From Desulfosporosinus meridiei DSM 13257 (GTDB lineage: Bacteria > Bacillota > Desulfitobacteriia > Desulfitobacteriales > Desulfitobacteriaceae), in contig NC_018515.1 of NCBI RefSeq assembly GCF_000231385.2, positions 1,880,501 to 1,944,500 on the forward strand: a stretch of DNA of 64,000 bases. The letters are read 5' to 3'. Position numbers and translations under genes: made by a program. The notes beneath the pieces were generated by a model. That model saw nothing but the letters and a program-made list of their open reading frames with translations. It did not search any database and was not told the origin of the DNA. This document shows, one piece after another, positions 34,933 to 43,681 of the stretch (its first letter is position 1; each line of letters starts with the position of its first letter).

Positions 34933-34952
34933 TATAATTAGAACAGATGTTC
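34933..34952 (+). promoter_or_regulatory. Promoter with LexA (SOS) box of the Y-family polymerase gene
   Basis: -10 TATAAT at 34933-34938 is immediately followed by GAACAGATGTTC (34941-34952), a perfect Gram-positive LexA box of the GAAC-N4-GTTC type. LexA bound here would cover the transcription start. Confidence 0.85.
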
Positions 34953-34973
34953 TAATTGGGGGCGAATGTATGT

Positions 34974-36227
34974 ATGCAAAACAGAATTATTATGCATATT
35001 GATGCTAACTCAGCTTATCTCTCCTGGGAAGCTGTTTACCGTCTTCAACATGGTGATTCCCTTGATCTCCGTACTGTCCCCTCAGTAGTTGGCGGCAACG
35101 AACAGACCCGCCACGGTATTGTACTTACCAAATCCATCCCTGCTAAAGCTTTCAGCATCCAAACCGGCGAATCCTTACACACTGCCAGGATGAAATGCCC
35201 GGGCTTACTTGTTGTTCCCCCCAACTATTCCCTCTATATGCAGTGCAGCACCGCTATGGGCGATATCTTAAGGGAATACTCTCCCTTTGTAGAACAGTAT
35301 TCAGTGGATGAATACTTTCTTGACTTTACGGAGAGCAAAAAGCTCTTTGGCGATCCCGTTCAGGCAGCTTACAGCATCAAGAATCGTATTCGTGATGAAC
35401 TGGGATTTACGGTTAACATTGGTGTTTCCTCAAACAAGATCCTGGCTAAGATGGGTTCTGAGCTTAAAAAGCCCGACAGAGTACATACCCTGTTTCCGGA
35501 AGAAGTCGAGGAGAAAATGTGGCCGCTGCCGGTGGAAGAGCTCTTTATGGTAGGCCGGGCTACTGCAAAAAAGCTCCGGGATCGCTGCGTTAAAACCATA
35601 GGGGATTTGGCCGGCTCTGATCCCAAGTGGTTGGAGCTCTTTCTCAAATCCCACGGCCGCTTGGTCTGGAATTATGCTAATGGCCGGGACATTTCTCTGG
35701 TTCGTGTAAATCGGCACCCCGTCATCAAAAGCATGGGCAATTCCACCACCACGGCTTTTGATCTTATTGACCGGCAGTCTGCTCACCTTTTGCTCCTGTC
35801 CCTCGTGGAAACCGTTAGCGCCAGACTCCGTGCTGCCGCTTATTGTACCAAACTTGTTTCCATCTCTTTCCGAACCCGCGAATTTTATGACTGCTCCCAT
35901 CAGAGCAAGTTTTATACGGCCACGGACAGTACTAAGGCCATTCATCAGCTGGCCTGTGAGCTCTTTGATGAACTGTGGGAGGGCCATCCTCTCCGGCACA
36001 TGGGGGTCAGTGTATCGGAATTATGCGGGAGCGATTTCATTCAAACGGCTTTCTTCCAAGAATATAATGAAAAGCAACAGCGTCTTGACCGGGCTGTCGA
36101 TCTCATTCGCCAGCGTTACGGTTCGGATTCGATTTTCAGATCCTCTTTTATTCAAACCGGATTAAAGCCTATGGCTGGCGGAACGGGGGAAGAGATAGAT
36201 TACCCTGTCATGTCAAGTTTATTATAA
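34974..36227 (+). CDS. dinB: Y-family DNA polymerase (Pol IV type)
   Basis: 417 residues from ATG 34974 (GGGGGC about 10 nt upstream; TTG 34956 is an alternative). Catalytic motifs: 'HIDANSAYLSWEA' at the N-terminus and 'QYSVDEYFLDF' with the metal-binding Asp-Glu near residue 110. A helix-hairpin-helix ('ELFMVGRATAKKLRD') and a little-finger domain follow. It performs error-prone translesion synthesis. The LexA box shows SOS control. It is likely a single-gene transcript. Confidence 0.92.
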   Translation: MQNRIIMHIDANSAYLSWEAVYRLQHGDSLDLRTVPSVVGGNEQTRHGIVLTKSIPAKAFSIQTGESLHTARMKCPGLLVVPPNYSLYMQCSTAMGDILREYSPFVEQYSVDEYFLDFTESKKLFGDPVQAAYSIKNRIRDELGFTVNIGVSSNKILAKMGSELKKPDRVHTLFPEEVEEKMWPLPVEELFMVGRATAKKLRDRCVKTIGDLAGSDPKWLELFLKSHGRLVWNYANGRDISLVRVNRHPVIKSMGNSTTTAFDLIDRQSAHLLLLSLVETVSARLRAAAYCTKLVSISFRTREFYDCSHQSKFYTATDSTKAIHQLACELFDELWEGHPLRHMGVSVSELCGSDFIQTAFFQEYNEKQQRLDRAVDLIRQRYGSDSIFRSSFIQTGLKPMAGGTGEEIDYPVMSSLL

Positions 36228-36272
36228 TAAATATGTACAATTAATCATAAGATTCCCAATGCTTTTCAAAAG

Positions 36273-37853
36273 TTAAACTTGTTCTTCGGGTAGATAATTT
36301 ATTTCTTCTAAACTGTGGACAACTTCCTTCAATTTTAGAAGAGAAAAATTCCGTTTTTGGGGACTCTTTGATTCCTTATTTAAGAGAACCTGCAAATAAT
36401 CCCAAAAGGCAGCCGTAATATTGCTTTCGTTAATAGCAAAAACAACTAAAGGCGCTAAAGTCTTGACTACAAATAAGCCCACATCTTCCCTGACATAAAT
36501 AGTAACTCCCTCTAAGTGTTTATCCTTCGTTAAATAGACAGAAAAGTTTTCATTGGTCTCAAGGAGATGAATAACACCGTACAAATGTTGAAGGTATTCA
36601 TCCGGAGTATAGAAAAGCTGGGTTTCGCTGAGGGCATCAGAAAAGTTTACGGCTACCTCTCCAGCTAAAATCTGCTCAGGATCTGGCAGAGAGCAGATTA
36701 CCGTAAAACGGTATTTCTGAATATCTTCTAAAAACCTTCCCAATCGTTTTTGATGAAGAGCTAACAATTGTTCTCTTCTGGACTTTTCTATTCGGGTCAA
36801 GATGCTGATTGCAACAGAAGGGGGCATGGTAATACTCGTGAGGCCATCTGCCTTTATAAGGGTATTGCTTTTTTCATCCTCAAACTCAGCCAGCAGTGAA
36901 AGATACTTACGGTTATCACTATTACTGGACGGAGTGGATATGTGCATCAAAGGACGACAAAGCTGCAGAAAATCCAGAAATTCTTCGGACAGCGCCTGAA
37001 CCGTTTTGTGATTAGTGAAAAGGAAATTTGCTGCGTTTTTGGTCTTGCTTTCCACAGAGGAGGAGGTAACTGCTGCAGGGGTATCCGGAGCTACGAAGAA
37101 GGTCTGGCGGAATAAGCCGTCTTTGCTTTTGGCATAGTAATAGGGTTCTATGGCACCGGTCATATAAAGGGGCACCCAATGTTGAATGCCCATCATCATT
37201 TCATCAAAATTGCGGTTTGTGGAATGGATCATTTTTATCCGGTTGCCCTTTTTTAAAATCTGCACAATCATGGATACCCATTGAGTAGTGAACTCTCGGT
37301 CATGAGCCAGCCAGTCCATGTCCTCATCGCTGTAAAGAAACAGTGTTTGAGGGCTTTTGCTTTTTAAAACCAGGGACAAAAAAATAAATGCAGCGGTTTG
37401 TTTACCCTTAGCCCCATAGAACACTTCATTTTCTGAAGTGATAATTGGTATATTGGCATTTTCAGTAGCAGAGCTAGGTTCCGCTTTTTTGAATTTAAAA
37501 TTAATTACTGTATCGAGAAAGGAATTAATTGAGTCAGTAGACGATGACTCTTTTTCATTAAGCCATTCATAAATGATTATTTCTAAGGGTTGTGATAATT
37601 CCGTTTCTCTTGCTTGGATTTGTGAACTGTGAACAATAGCTTCCCGCAGGCTGACTTTTTGACAGTCGTTTCGGCAATTCCTGGCAAAGTATTCAGCCAT
37701 AGCTTGTAGGTAGGTAACATTTTTGGCTGGAGTTCGGTTGCCTCGGCGTAAACGGCTGATAAAAGACGCATCCAGGGCAATATTGCGAGCCAAAAGAATG
37801 TTGGAAGTTTTGGTAATTTGCATGAGTAGATCGAGCTTTTCTGCAAAGGTCAA
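36273..37853 (-). CDS. HTH-domain protein with a large unknown C-terminal region
   Basis: 526 residues from TTG 37853, chosen because AGGGGTG lies 7 nt upstream; the frame is open further to 37904. Residues about 15-60 form an Xre/Cro-like helix-turn-helix ('LARNIALDASFISRLRRGNRTP'). The remaining 450 residues are soluble and contain no motif I recognise, though 'IIYEWLNEKESS' and a Ser/Asn-rich stretch separate domains. It may be a DNA-binding sensor. It is divergent from the 38041 gene across a 190-bp AT-rich region with the inverted repeat TTGACAATTA / TAATTGTGCC-like sequence, possibly autoregulatory. Confidence 0.6.
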   Translation of the reverse strand: MTFAEKLDLLMQITKTSNILLARNIALDASFISRLRRGNRTPAKNVTYLQAMAEYFARNCRNDCQKVSLREAIVHSSQIQARETELSQPLEIIIYEWLNEKESSSTDSINSFLDTVINFKFKKAEPSSATENANIPIITSENEVFYGAKGKQTAAFIFLSLVLKSKSPQTLFLYSDEDMDWLAHDREFTTQWVSMIVQILKKGNRIKMIHSTNRNFDEMMMGIQHWVPLYMTGAIEPYYYAKSKDGLFRQTFFVAPDTPAAVTSSSVESKTKNAANFLFTNHKTVQALSEEFLDFLQLCRPLMHISTPSSNSDNRKYLSLLAEFEDEKSNTLIKADGLTSITMPPSVAISILTRIEKSRREQLLALHQKRLGRFLEDIQKYRFTVICSLPDPEQILAGEVAVNFSDALSETQLFYTPDEYLQHLYGVIHLLETNENFSVYLTKDKHLEGVTIYVREDVGLFVVKTLAPLVVFAINESNITAAFWDYLQVLLNKESKSPQKRNFSLLKLKEVVHSLEEINYLPEEQV

Positions 37854-38040
37854 TATAAGCACCCCTAAAGAAGATTGTACCATATTTTTATACAAAATTG
37901 ACAATTATCTGTCATTAATTGTGCCAACAATTGTCAATGCCAATTTCTGCATGGTAATTATTTTATGAGCATTATTCTGATAAAATCATAATTGGTGTAT
38001 CACAGTTGAGATTGTAAGTCCCTTATGTAAGGAAAGAGAG

Positions 38041-38376
38041 GTGAAAGTCGAGCCGTGTTCACTCGACATTTCTTTGACTTTTAAAATTAAACTTAAAACA
38101 GGTTTCTTTAAAACTCAGCCTTATGATCTTACCCTTGGTAAGGGAGAGATAATCCTGACTCCCCTGGAGGATAATGATGGCAGCTGCTTGGTAATCAAGG
38201 GGGAAGATTTACAGGCTATTTGGATTAACATCAGAAATGTATCAGCTGAACTGGAAATAATGACGGTAACTAATAGTTATATCGCTAGTTTTACTGATCA
38301 TACTTGCCTGGAAGAAGTATCGATTGTCTTAGCTAAAGAATTTGGCGGAAAAGTAACTCTTCAGGACGAATTTTAG
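38041..38376 (+). CDS. Hypothetical 111-residue protein
   Basis: GTG 38041 with GGAAAGAGAG 3-12 nt upstream. Predicted mostly beta with a final helix ('LEEVSIVLAKEFGG'), consistent with a small PH/GRAM-like fold, but this is only an impression. It is 57 bp upstream of a histidine kinase gene and divergent from the HTH protein gene. Confidence 0.5.
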   Translation: MKVEPCSLDISLTFKIKLKTGFFKTQPYDLTLGKGEIILTPLEDNDGSCLVIKGEDLQAIWINIRNVSAELEIMTVTNSYIASFTDHTCLEEVSIVLAKEFGGKVTLQDEF

Positions 38377-38496
38377 TTTTTGCAGTTAAGGTAACCTATG
38401 GTCTGGATAACCCTAATTTAAGAAGCAGCGGCTATGCTCAAAGCGATCACATCCAGGCTATTAGGAATTTTCAACAAGCAGAATCGGAGTGGTCTG

Positions 38497-39540
38497 ATGA
38501 TAACTAATTCAGTTGAACAAGAAAATGAGCTATTGGATAAAGCATTTCGGGCAAGTCCTTGTTTAATGGCTATCAGTGCTATTTCGGACGGTCGTTATAT
38601 CAAAGTGAATAAATGTTTTGAGGAAACAACAGGTTTTTCGGCAGAAGAGGTAGTTGGTCGGACTTCAATTGAACTTAACATTTTCGATACTCCCACTCGA
38701 ATTAAAGTAACAGAATTACTTATTAACCAAGGAACCATAAAGAACATAGAAGCTAGTTTTCGAAGAAAAGATGGGAGTAATCGAGTAGGTCTGTTTTCTG
38801 CTGAAATAATAGAGTTCAATGGTCAAAAATGTATTTTAAGTGTAGCCAATGATGTAACCGAATTAAGGAATTACGAAAAGGAAGTTTCGAAGCTTGAAAG
38901 AATGAACTTGATAGGACAAATTGCCGCCAGCATAGGACACGAGATTAGAAATCCCATGACGACGGTACGTGGATATCTCCAGCTATTGGGCGCGAAAGCG
39001 GATTACATGGCGGAGAAAGCAACCTTCGACCTGATGATCTCGGAGCTGGACCGGGCTAATGAGATTATCGCGGAGTTTCTCTCAGTGGCTCAAATGAAAA
39101 AAGATGAACTAAAATCGAAAAATCTTAACGAAATCATTAGTAATTTATACCCGCTCATTGAGGCGGACGCCTTCACCCAAAATAAACAAATTTGTTTCAT
39201 TCCAGGGGTGATTCCTGACCTGAAATTTAATGTAAAGGAAATTTCCCAACTAGTTCTTAATTTAACCCGCAATGGATTCGAGGCGATGGAAGAAAGAGGA
39301 TACCTTAGTATTAGAACGTTTACAGAGGGTAAGAAGGTGGTTCTTCAAATTGAGGATGAGGGGAGCGGCATTTCCCCAGAATGCCTAAACAAGTTAGGAA
39401 CGCCTTTCTTTACCACTAAAGATTATGGGACTGGATTAGGTTTGGCAACTTGCTACAAAATTGCAGAAAATCATAATGCTAAGATTCTCATCAATTCAAG
39501 TTCTTGTGGAACAAACATCTGTGTTCTTTTCCCTATTTAA
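38497..39540 (+). CDS. PAS-domain sensor histidine kinase
   Basis: 347 residues from ATG 38497 (GGAGTGG 7 nt upstream; ATG 38434 in frame lacks a site). A PAS domain (residues about 10-125; 'FEETTGFSAEEVVGRTS', 'FRRKDGSN') is followed by HisKA 'IAASIGHEIRNPMTTVRGYLQLL'. An ATPase domain then has 'LVLNLTRNGFEAM', 'EDEGSGI', 'PFFTTKDYGTGLGLATCYKI'. No membrane segment, so it senses a cytoplasmic signal. It resembles the sporulation-type orphan kinases (KinA/KinE). No response regulator adjoins it. Confidence 0.88.
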   Translation: MITNSVEQENELLDKAFRASPCLMAISAISDGRYIKVNKCFEETTGFSAEEVVGRTSIELNIFDTPTRIKVTELLINQGTIKNIEASFRRKDGSNRVGLFSAEIIEFNGQKCILSVANDVTELRNYEKEVSKLERMNLIGQIAASIGHEIRNPMTTVRGYLQLLGAKADYMAEKATFDLMISELDRANEIIAEFLSVAQMKKDELKSKNLNEIISNLYPLIEADAFTQNKQICFIPGVIPDLKFNVKEISQLVLNLTRNGFEAMEERGYLSIRTFTEGKKVVLQIEDEGSGISPECLNKLGTPFFTTKDYGTGLGLATCYKIAENHNAKILINSSSCGTNICVLFPI

Positions 39541-39606
39541 GATAAGCCTATGACAGTGACAATTGAATCGAAATCAAGCAGAAACCGAATTAGTGGGAAG
39601 GGCATG

Positions 39607-39645
39607 ACCAAACCCCGTGTTATCGATGACACGGGGCTTGGTGTT
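39607..39645 (+). terminator. Intrinsic terminator after the kinase gene
   Basis: CCAAACCCCGTGT, 8-nt loop, ACACGGGGCTTGG then TGTTTTG. Confidence 0.8.
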
Positions 39646-39737
39646 TTGATGATGAATGAAGGTTGTAAGCCTCTGTGGCCTTTTTTTACTTGGGATATAT
39701 TCTAAGTTATAATTGGTTGTAAGCGGAGGATATTATC

Positions 39738-41768
39738 ATGGACTTATTAACCATTGTCTTCTTATTAGTGCTGGGACTCCTGATATCAAATATTGTCGGT
39801 CATTATATTCCCTTTATTCCTATGGCATTGACTCAAATTGTACTGGGAATCATTGTAGCACTTGTCACAGGGAATTATACTTTTGAAATCGGTGCAGAAT
39901 GGTTTTTGTTATTGTTTGTGGCCCCCCTTTTGTATAATGATGGTCGGCATTTCTCAAGGGACGAATTATGGGGGATGAGGTTTCAGATTTTTGGCAACGC
40001 ATTCATCCTTGTCATACTGACTACTATACTTTGCGGCTATTTAATTAATCTGCTCATACCCGGTATTCAAATCCCTGCCGCCTTGGCGCTGGCAGCGATT
40101 CTGTCGCCGACGGACCCTGTCGCTGTCAATGGCATTGCCAAAAGGATAAGGGTACCCGAAAAGGTGATGGTTCTTGTCAGGGGAGAATCACTGATCAATG
40201 ATGCTTCCGGTCTTGTAGCCTTTAACTATGCTATAGCAGCGGCTGTCACCGGGTATTTTTCTCTCAGGGAGGCGATCCTGGACTTTTCTTATACCTTCCT
40301 GATTGGGGCTGCCGCGGGGATATTCCTCGGTCTGCTGATTATCTTCATTCGCTTCAGACTGCGCAAAAGCGGGATAAACGATCCGGTGTTCCATTCACTG
40401 CTGCAGATTCTGACTCCCTTTGGCGTCTATATCGTTACCGAAGATATTCTCCACGCTTCAGGAGTCATAGCCGTTGTAACTGCCGGAATCATCCACTCCG
40501 TTGTCAGAGAACATACGGAAACCTACATGGCCGAGGAACAGCTGCTCACTGAAAACACATGGTCCATCCTTTTGTTTGTCTTAAACGGATTTGTCTTCTT
40601 ATTATTAGGATTGAATATTCCATCGGCAATGTTTGATACCATATCCAGTCCTGATCTGGGCAATTGGCTGGGTTTTGGCTATGTAGCGGCTATCGGACTT
40701 GCAATTCTTGCCATTCGCTTTATCTGGTCTTTTGTGAGCAAAGCCAATAATTATTATTTCCGGAAAAGAAGCGGTGCTGAAAAACCGGAAATAAGGACCG
40801 CCCTGATCACAACCCTGGCAGGTGTGCGCGGTACGGTGACCATGGCCGGCGTCCTGACCGTGCCGGCTTTTTTAGGAAACGGCGAGATATTTCCGGAGCG
40901 TTCGCTGCTTATTTTTATTGCTGCGGGAGTAATTCTTCTGCTTTTAATTCTGGCAACCCTGTTTTTGCCCTTGCTTTGCAAAAAGGAAGCACCTGTCGGA
41001 GGAGCTGGGGAGCAGGGGGATTTGACCTGGGCCAAGAATAAACTCCTGCTCTCGGCAATTAAGAAAATCAAAGCGGAAACAAATGGGGAAAATGAGTTAG
41101 CGGCTTTGCAGCTGATCAACGAATATACCGCCAGTTTTCAGAGGAATCTTTCAGGACAGAAATCTGATCAACAGTATGCAGAACACTATAACAGGAAAAT
41201 CAATGAGGCACGTTTACTGGCTTTAAACCTGCAAAGAAAGTACATCAGCAATCTTTTGGCCAATGAGGAAATAGATATATCGGTTTTCGACATTCTGAGC
41301 CAATTTCTGGATTATCGGGAAGAAGCCCTGAACAATAATTTGCATTTCGAAACAAAGTTCTTCTTGAAACGTGCCCTGCGTGATTTCGGCCGCTTGGGCG
41401 GCAAACAGCACCGGAATGACGGTGCCGGCTTAGACGATCTGCATTTCGTCCGGGACATCCAGATAAGTGCTATGCGCGCAGCTGTTGAGGGTTTGACGGA
41501 ATACGCCAAAACCCAGGAACAGCCGGAGTACGTTTATGCTGTGCTTCTGGACTATGAAAAAATGCTGCAGAGATTCAAGCGTACGGGCCGCGATAACGAC
41601 AGGTTCGAAGTTCAAAAGGAAGAATTGCGGTTTAAAGTATTGGATGCTGAGCGTTCTGAAATGCGCAGAATGTATGAAGCTGGAGAAATAACCTCAGTCC
41701 AGGAGAAGGAACTGAGGAGATTTACAAACTACATTGAGAGTATCGTTTTGTATGAACATAATGAATAA
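39738..41768 (+). CDS. Na+/H+ antiporter, CPA1 (NhaP/NhaK) family
   Basis: 676 residues, ATG 39738 with GGAGG 12 nt upstream. About 12 membrane segments occupy residues 1-415. Key motifs are 'LSPTDPVAVNG' and 'SLINDASGLVAFN', with the ion-binding Asp residues of the CPA1 fold. A 250-residue cytoplasmic C-terminal tail is helical and charged. It exchanges external protons for cytoplasmic Na+ (or K+). AlkA follows after 104 bp and may be co-transcribed. Confidence 0.92.
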   Translation: MDLLTIVFLLVLGLLISNIVGHYIPFIPMALTQIVLGIIVALVTGNYTFEIGAEWFLLLFVAPLLYNDGRHFSRDELWGMRFQIFGNAFILVILTTILCGYLINLLIPGIQIPAALALAAILSPTDPVAVNGIAKRIRVPEKVMVLVRGESLINDASGLVAFNYAIAAAVTGYFSLREAILDFSYTFLIGAAAGIFLGLLIIFIRFRLRKSGINDPVFHSLLQILTPFGVYIVTEDILHASGVIAVVTAGIIHSVVREHTETYMAEEQLLTENTWSILLFVLNGFVFLLLGLNIPSAMFDTISSPDLGNWLGFGYVAAIGLAILAIRFIWSFVSKANNYYFRKRSGAEKPEIRTALITTLAGVRGTVTMAGVLTVPAFLGNGEIFPERSLLIFIAAGVILLLLILATLFLPLLCKKEAPVGGAGEQGDLTWAKNKLLLSAIKKIKAETNGENELAALQLINEYTASFQRNLSGQKSDQQYAEHYNRKINEARLLALNLQRKYISNLLANEEIDISVFDILSQFLDYREEALNNNLHFETKFFLKRALRDFGRLGGKQHRNDGAGLDDLHFVRDIQISAMRAAVEGLTEYAKTQEQPEYVYAVLLDYEKMLQRFKRTGRDNDRFEVQKEELRFKVLDAERSEMRRMYEAGEITSVQEKELRRFTNYIESIVLYEHNE

Positions 41769-41872
41769 CACATTATTCCCTGCCACCCTGTGGTGGGACG
41801 AGACGGCAGTTTGACCGGCTATGTAGGCGGTCTTCCCGTAAAACAGTATTTTATTGGAGTTGGAGAAACACT

Positions 41873-42556
41873 ATGCCTGATCTACAGTATTTTGATTATG
41901 GAGAAAAGGAAATCCAGTGGCTGAAAGCCCGTGATCCGATACTCGGTGCTGCGATGGATGAGATCGGGCATATCAACCGTCCGGTTATCCCCGATATGTT
42001 CACGGCTTTGGTAAATGCCATTGTCGGACAACAAATATCTACAAAGGCCCAGGTGACAATCTGGAATCGAATGCTGGAAAAATGCTCAGCTATTACACCG
42101 GAAATCCTGAGGGCAATATCGGCGGAAGAATTACAATCTTGCGGAATATCTATGCGCAAGACGTTATATATCAAAGAAATTGCTGATTCCGTGCAGAAGG
42201 GCAGCTTGAACCTGAGGCTTTTACAAACAATGTCGGATGAAGAAGTTTGCCTACACCTTAGCCAGATTAAAGGGATTGGTGTCTGGACAGCGGAAATGCT
42301 GATGATTTTTTCCCTGCAGCGCCCGGATGTCATGAGCTGGTACGACCTTGCAATCCTCCGTGGTTTACGGATGCTGTACCATCACCGTAAAATTACACCT
42401 CAGCTTTTTAATAAATACAAACGGCGTTATTCGCCTTATGCTACGGTAGCCAGCCTTTATCTGTGGGCCATAGCCGGTGGTGCCTGCCAACATCTTGTAG
42501 ACTATCAGCCTAAAAAAGCAGCTCCTCAAAAAAAGAAATTGAACTTAATCCGCTAA
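41873..42556 (+). CDS. DNA-3-methyladenine glycosylase II (AlkA type)
   Basis: 227 residues from ATG 41873. HhH-GPD superfamily: 'AIVGQQISTKAQ', the hairpin 'LSQIKGIGVWTAEMLMIF' at about residues 138-155, and the catalytic Asp in 'SWYDLAILRG'. The N-terminal AlkA domain is absent or very short, as in small AlkA-like enzymes. It removes alkylated bases in base-excision repair. Confidence 0.9.
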   Translation: MPDLQYFDYGEKEIQWLKARDPILGAAMDEIGHINRPVIPDMFTALVNAIVGQQISTKAQVTIWNRMLEKCSAITPEILRAISAEELQSCGISMRKTLYIKEIADSVQKGSLNLRLLQTMSDEEVCLHLSQIKGIGVWTAEMLMIFSLQRPDVMSWYDLAILRGLRMLYHHRKITPQLFNKYKRRYSPYATVASLYLWAIAGGACQHLVDYQPKKAAPQKKKLNLIR

Positions 42557-42598
42557 ACTGATTTATCTGGTTTGTAAGATTTGAAAAAGGAGGTGGCC

Positions 42599-42631
42599 AT
42601 GGCTTCAGTTCCCTGCGGTACTAAAGGTTAA
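42599..42631 (+). CDS. Possible 10-residue leader peptide (MASVPCGTKG)
   Basis: ATG 42599 follows an almost perfect Shine-Dalgarno (AAAGGAGGTGG) by about 6 nt, and TAA ends it at 42631. It lies about 165 bp before rubrerythrin. The coding bases overlap the left arm of an RNA stem, a layout seen in attenuators. No homologue is known to me. Confidence 0.4.
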   Translation: MASVPCGTKG

Positions 42632-42673
42632 CCTGACAACCTTGGTTGTTGATAGGACTGACGGAGGGCAGGG
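42611..42673 (+). ncRNA. Structured leader RNA upstream of rubrerythrin
   Basis: A closing stem CCCTGC (42611-42616)/GCAGGG (42668-42673) encloses a perfect hairpin ACAACC-TT-GGTTGT (42636-42649) and the unpaired 'GATAGGACTGACGG'. Further GC-rich bases (CCCGGGAG) follow. It does not match a riboswitch class I can recall. Confidence 0.45.
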
Positions 42674-42794
42674 CTAACCCGGGAGAAGGCTCTCTTATTT
42701 ATGGTGATGGAATAAATTTTAATTGATTTAAACTGAAAATGTTATAAAATAACTAAAAGCACTTTTACAAATATTACAAGAGGGAGGACGTTTT

Positions 42795-43328
42795 ATGGAA
42801 GAGTTTAGTTCAAAAACGGAAAAGAATTTATGGGAAGCTTTTCTTGGAGAATCTCAAGCTCGTAATAAGTATACCTACTTTGCATCCATAGCCAAAAAAG
42901 AAGGGTACGAGCAAATCAGTTCGTTTTTTTTGGAAACGGCAGAAAATGAGAAGGAACATGCTAAACTTTGGTTCAGAGAACTTGGCGGTCTTTCAAATAC
43001 TATCGAAAATATGAAAGCGGCGGTAGCCGGAGAAAACAGCGAATGGACGGATATGTATCCGAGAATGGCCGCTGAAGCCCGGGAAGAAGGATTAGAGCAT
43101 ATTGCCAAGTTATTTGAAGGTGTGGCAAAAATAGAAAAAGAACACGAGGAACGTTATAAACAGCTTTTAGAGAACCTGGAAGAGGGCAAAGTCTTTAAAA
43201 AAGATGGCAAGGTTTATTGGAAATGCAGAAACTGCGGTCATATTCACGAGGGAAGAGAAGCACCCGAGATATGTCCGGTCTGTGAACATCTCAGAGCATA
43301 TTTTGAAGTTCGAGAACAAAACTATTAG
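42795..43328 (+). CDS. rbr: Rubrerythrin
   Basis: 177 residues, ATG 42795 with GGGAGGA 6-12 nt upstream. Diiron four-helix bundle with the E-xx-H motifs ('FLGESQARNKY', 'ENEKEHAKL', 'KIEKEHEERY'), then a rubredoxin-like domain CxxC..CxxC ('CRNCGHIHEG', 'CPVCEH'). Reduces hydrogen peroxide in anaerobes. A possible degenerate PerR-like site (TTATAAAATAACTAA) lies near 42740. Confidence 0.95.
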   Translation: MEEFSSKTEKNLWEAFLGESQARNKYTYFASIAKKEGYEQISSFFLETAENEKEHAKLWFRELGGLSNTIENMKAAVAGENSEWTDMYPRMAAEAREEGLEHIAKLFEGVAKIEKEHEERYKQLLENLEEGKVFKKDGKVYWKCRNCGHIHEGREAPEICPVCEHLRAYFEVREQNY

Positions 43329-43412
43329 GACGTTTCTTGAATATAAATAACATACGTGCGATATAAAACATAAAATAAATCATAAAACAGTCCGTGAAAA
43401 GAGGGGGTCCTT

Positions 43413-43487
43413 ATGAAATGGGTTGTTCTCCTCATATTCGTTTCGGCTGTAATAGTATGGTTTATAGAACTAGGAAAAAATGAGTGA
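43413..43487 (+). CDS. 24-residue single-pass membrane peptide
   Basis: ATG 43413, GAGGGGG 7-13 nt upstream, TGA 43485-43487. The sequence MKWVVLLIFVSAVIVWFIEL is one hydrophobic helix followed by GKNE. Its stop codon overlaps the first base of a terminator hairpin, so the unit looks like a complete minigene. Confidence 0.6.
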   Translation: MKWVVLLIFVSAVIVWFIELGKNE

Positions 43488-43509
43488 CGCCCCTATAAGG
43501 GCGTTTTTT
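43487..43509 (+). terminator. Intrinsic terminator of the 24-residue peptide gene
   Basis: ACGCCC, short loop, GGGCGT then TTTTT. Confidence 0.85.
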
Positions 43510-43681
43510 CTTTGTTTACATTGGGTTTAAGCTTTTTGATGAGGAAATTTGCCCATAGGAATCTTCGGACCGCTAGGATTCTGTTTGAACAAGATAACAG
43601 GCGCTGTGGAGCTTGCATCATTTCTGCGTGTTCATTATAATCTGGGGTAAAGATATTGGGTAGGGTTTGGGAGGTGTGACC

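Noticed and set aside
42611-42680. Known riboswitch (guanidine-I, Mn2+ or FMN type) upstream of rubrerythrin
   Set aside because: Some short blocks (CCCGGGAGA) recall guanidine-I, but the conserved 5' elements are absent and the order does not fit.
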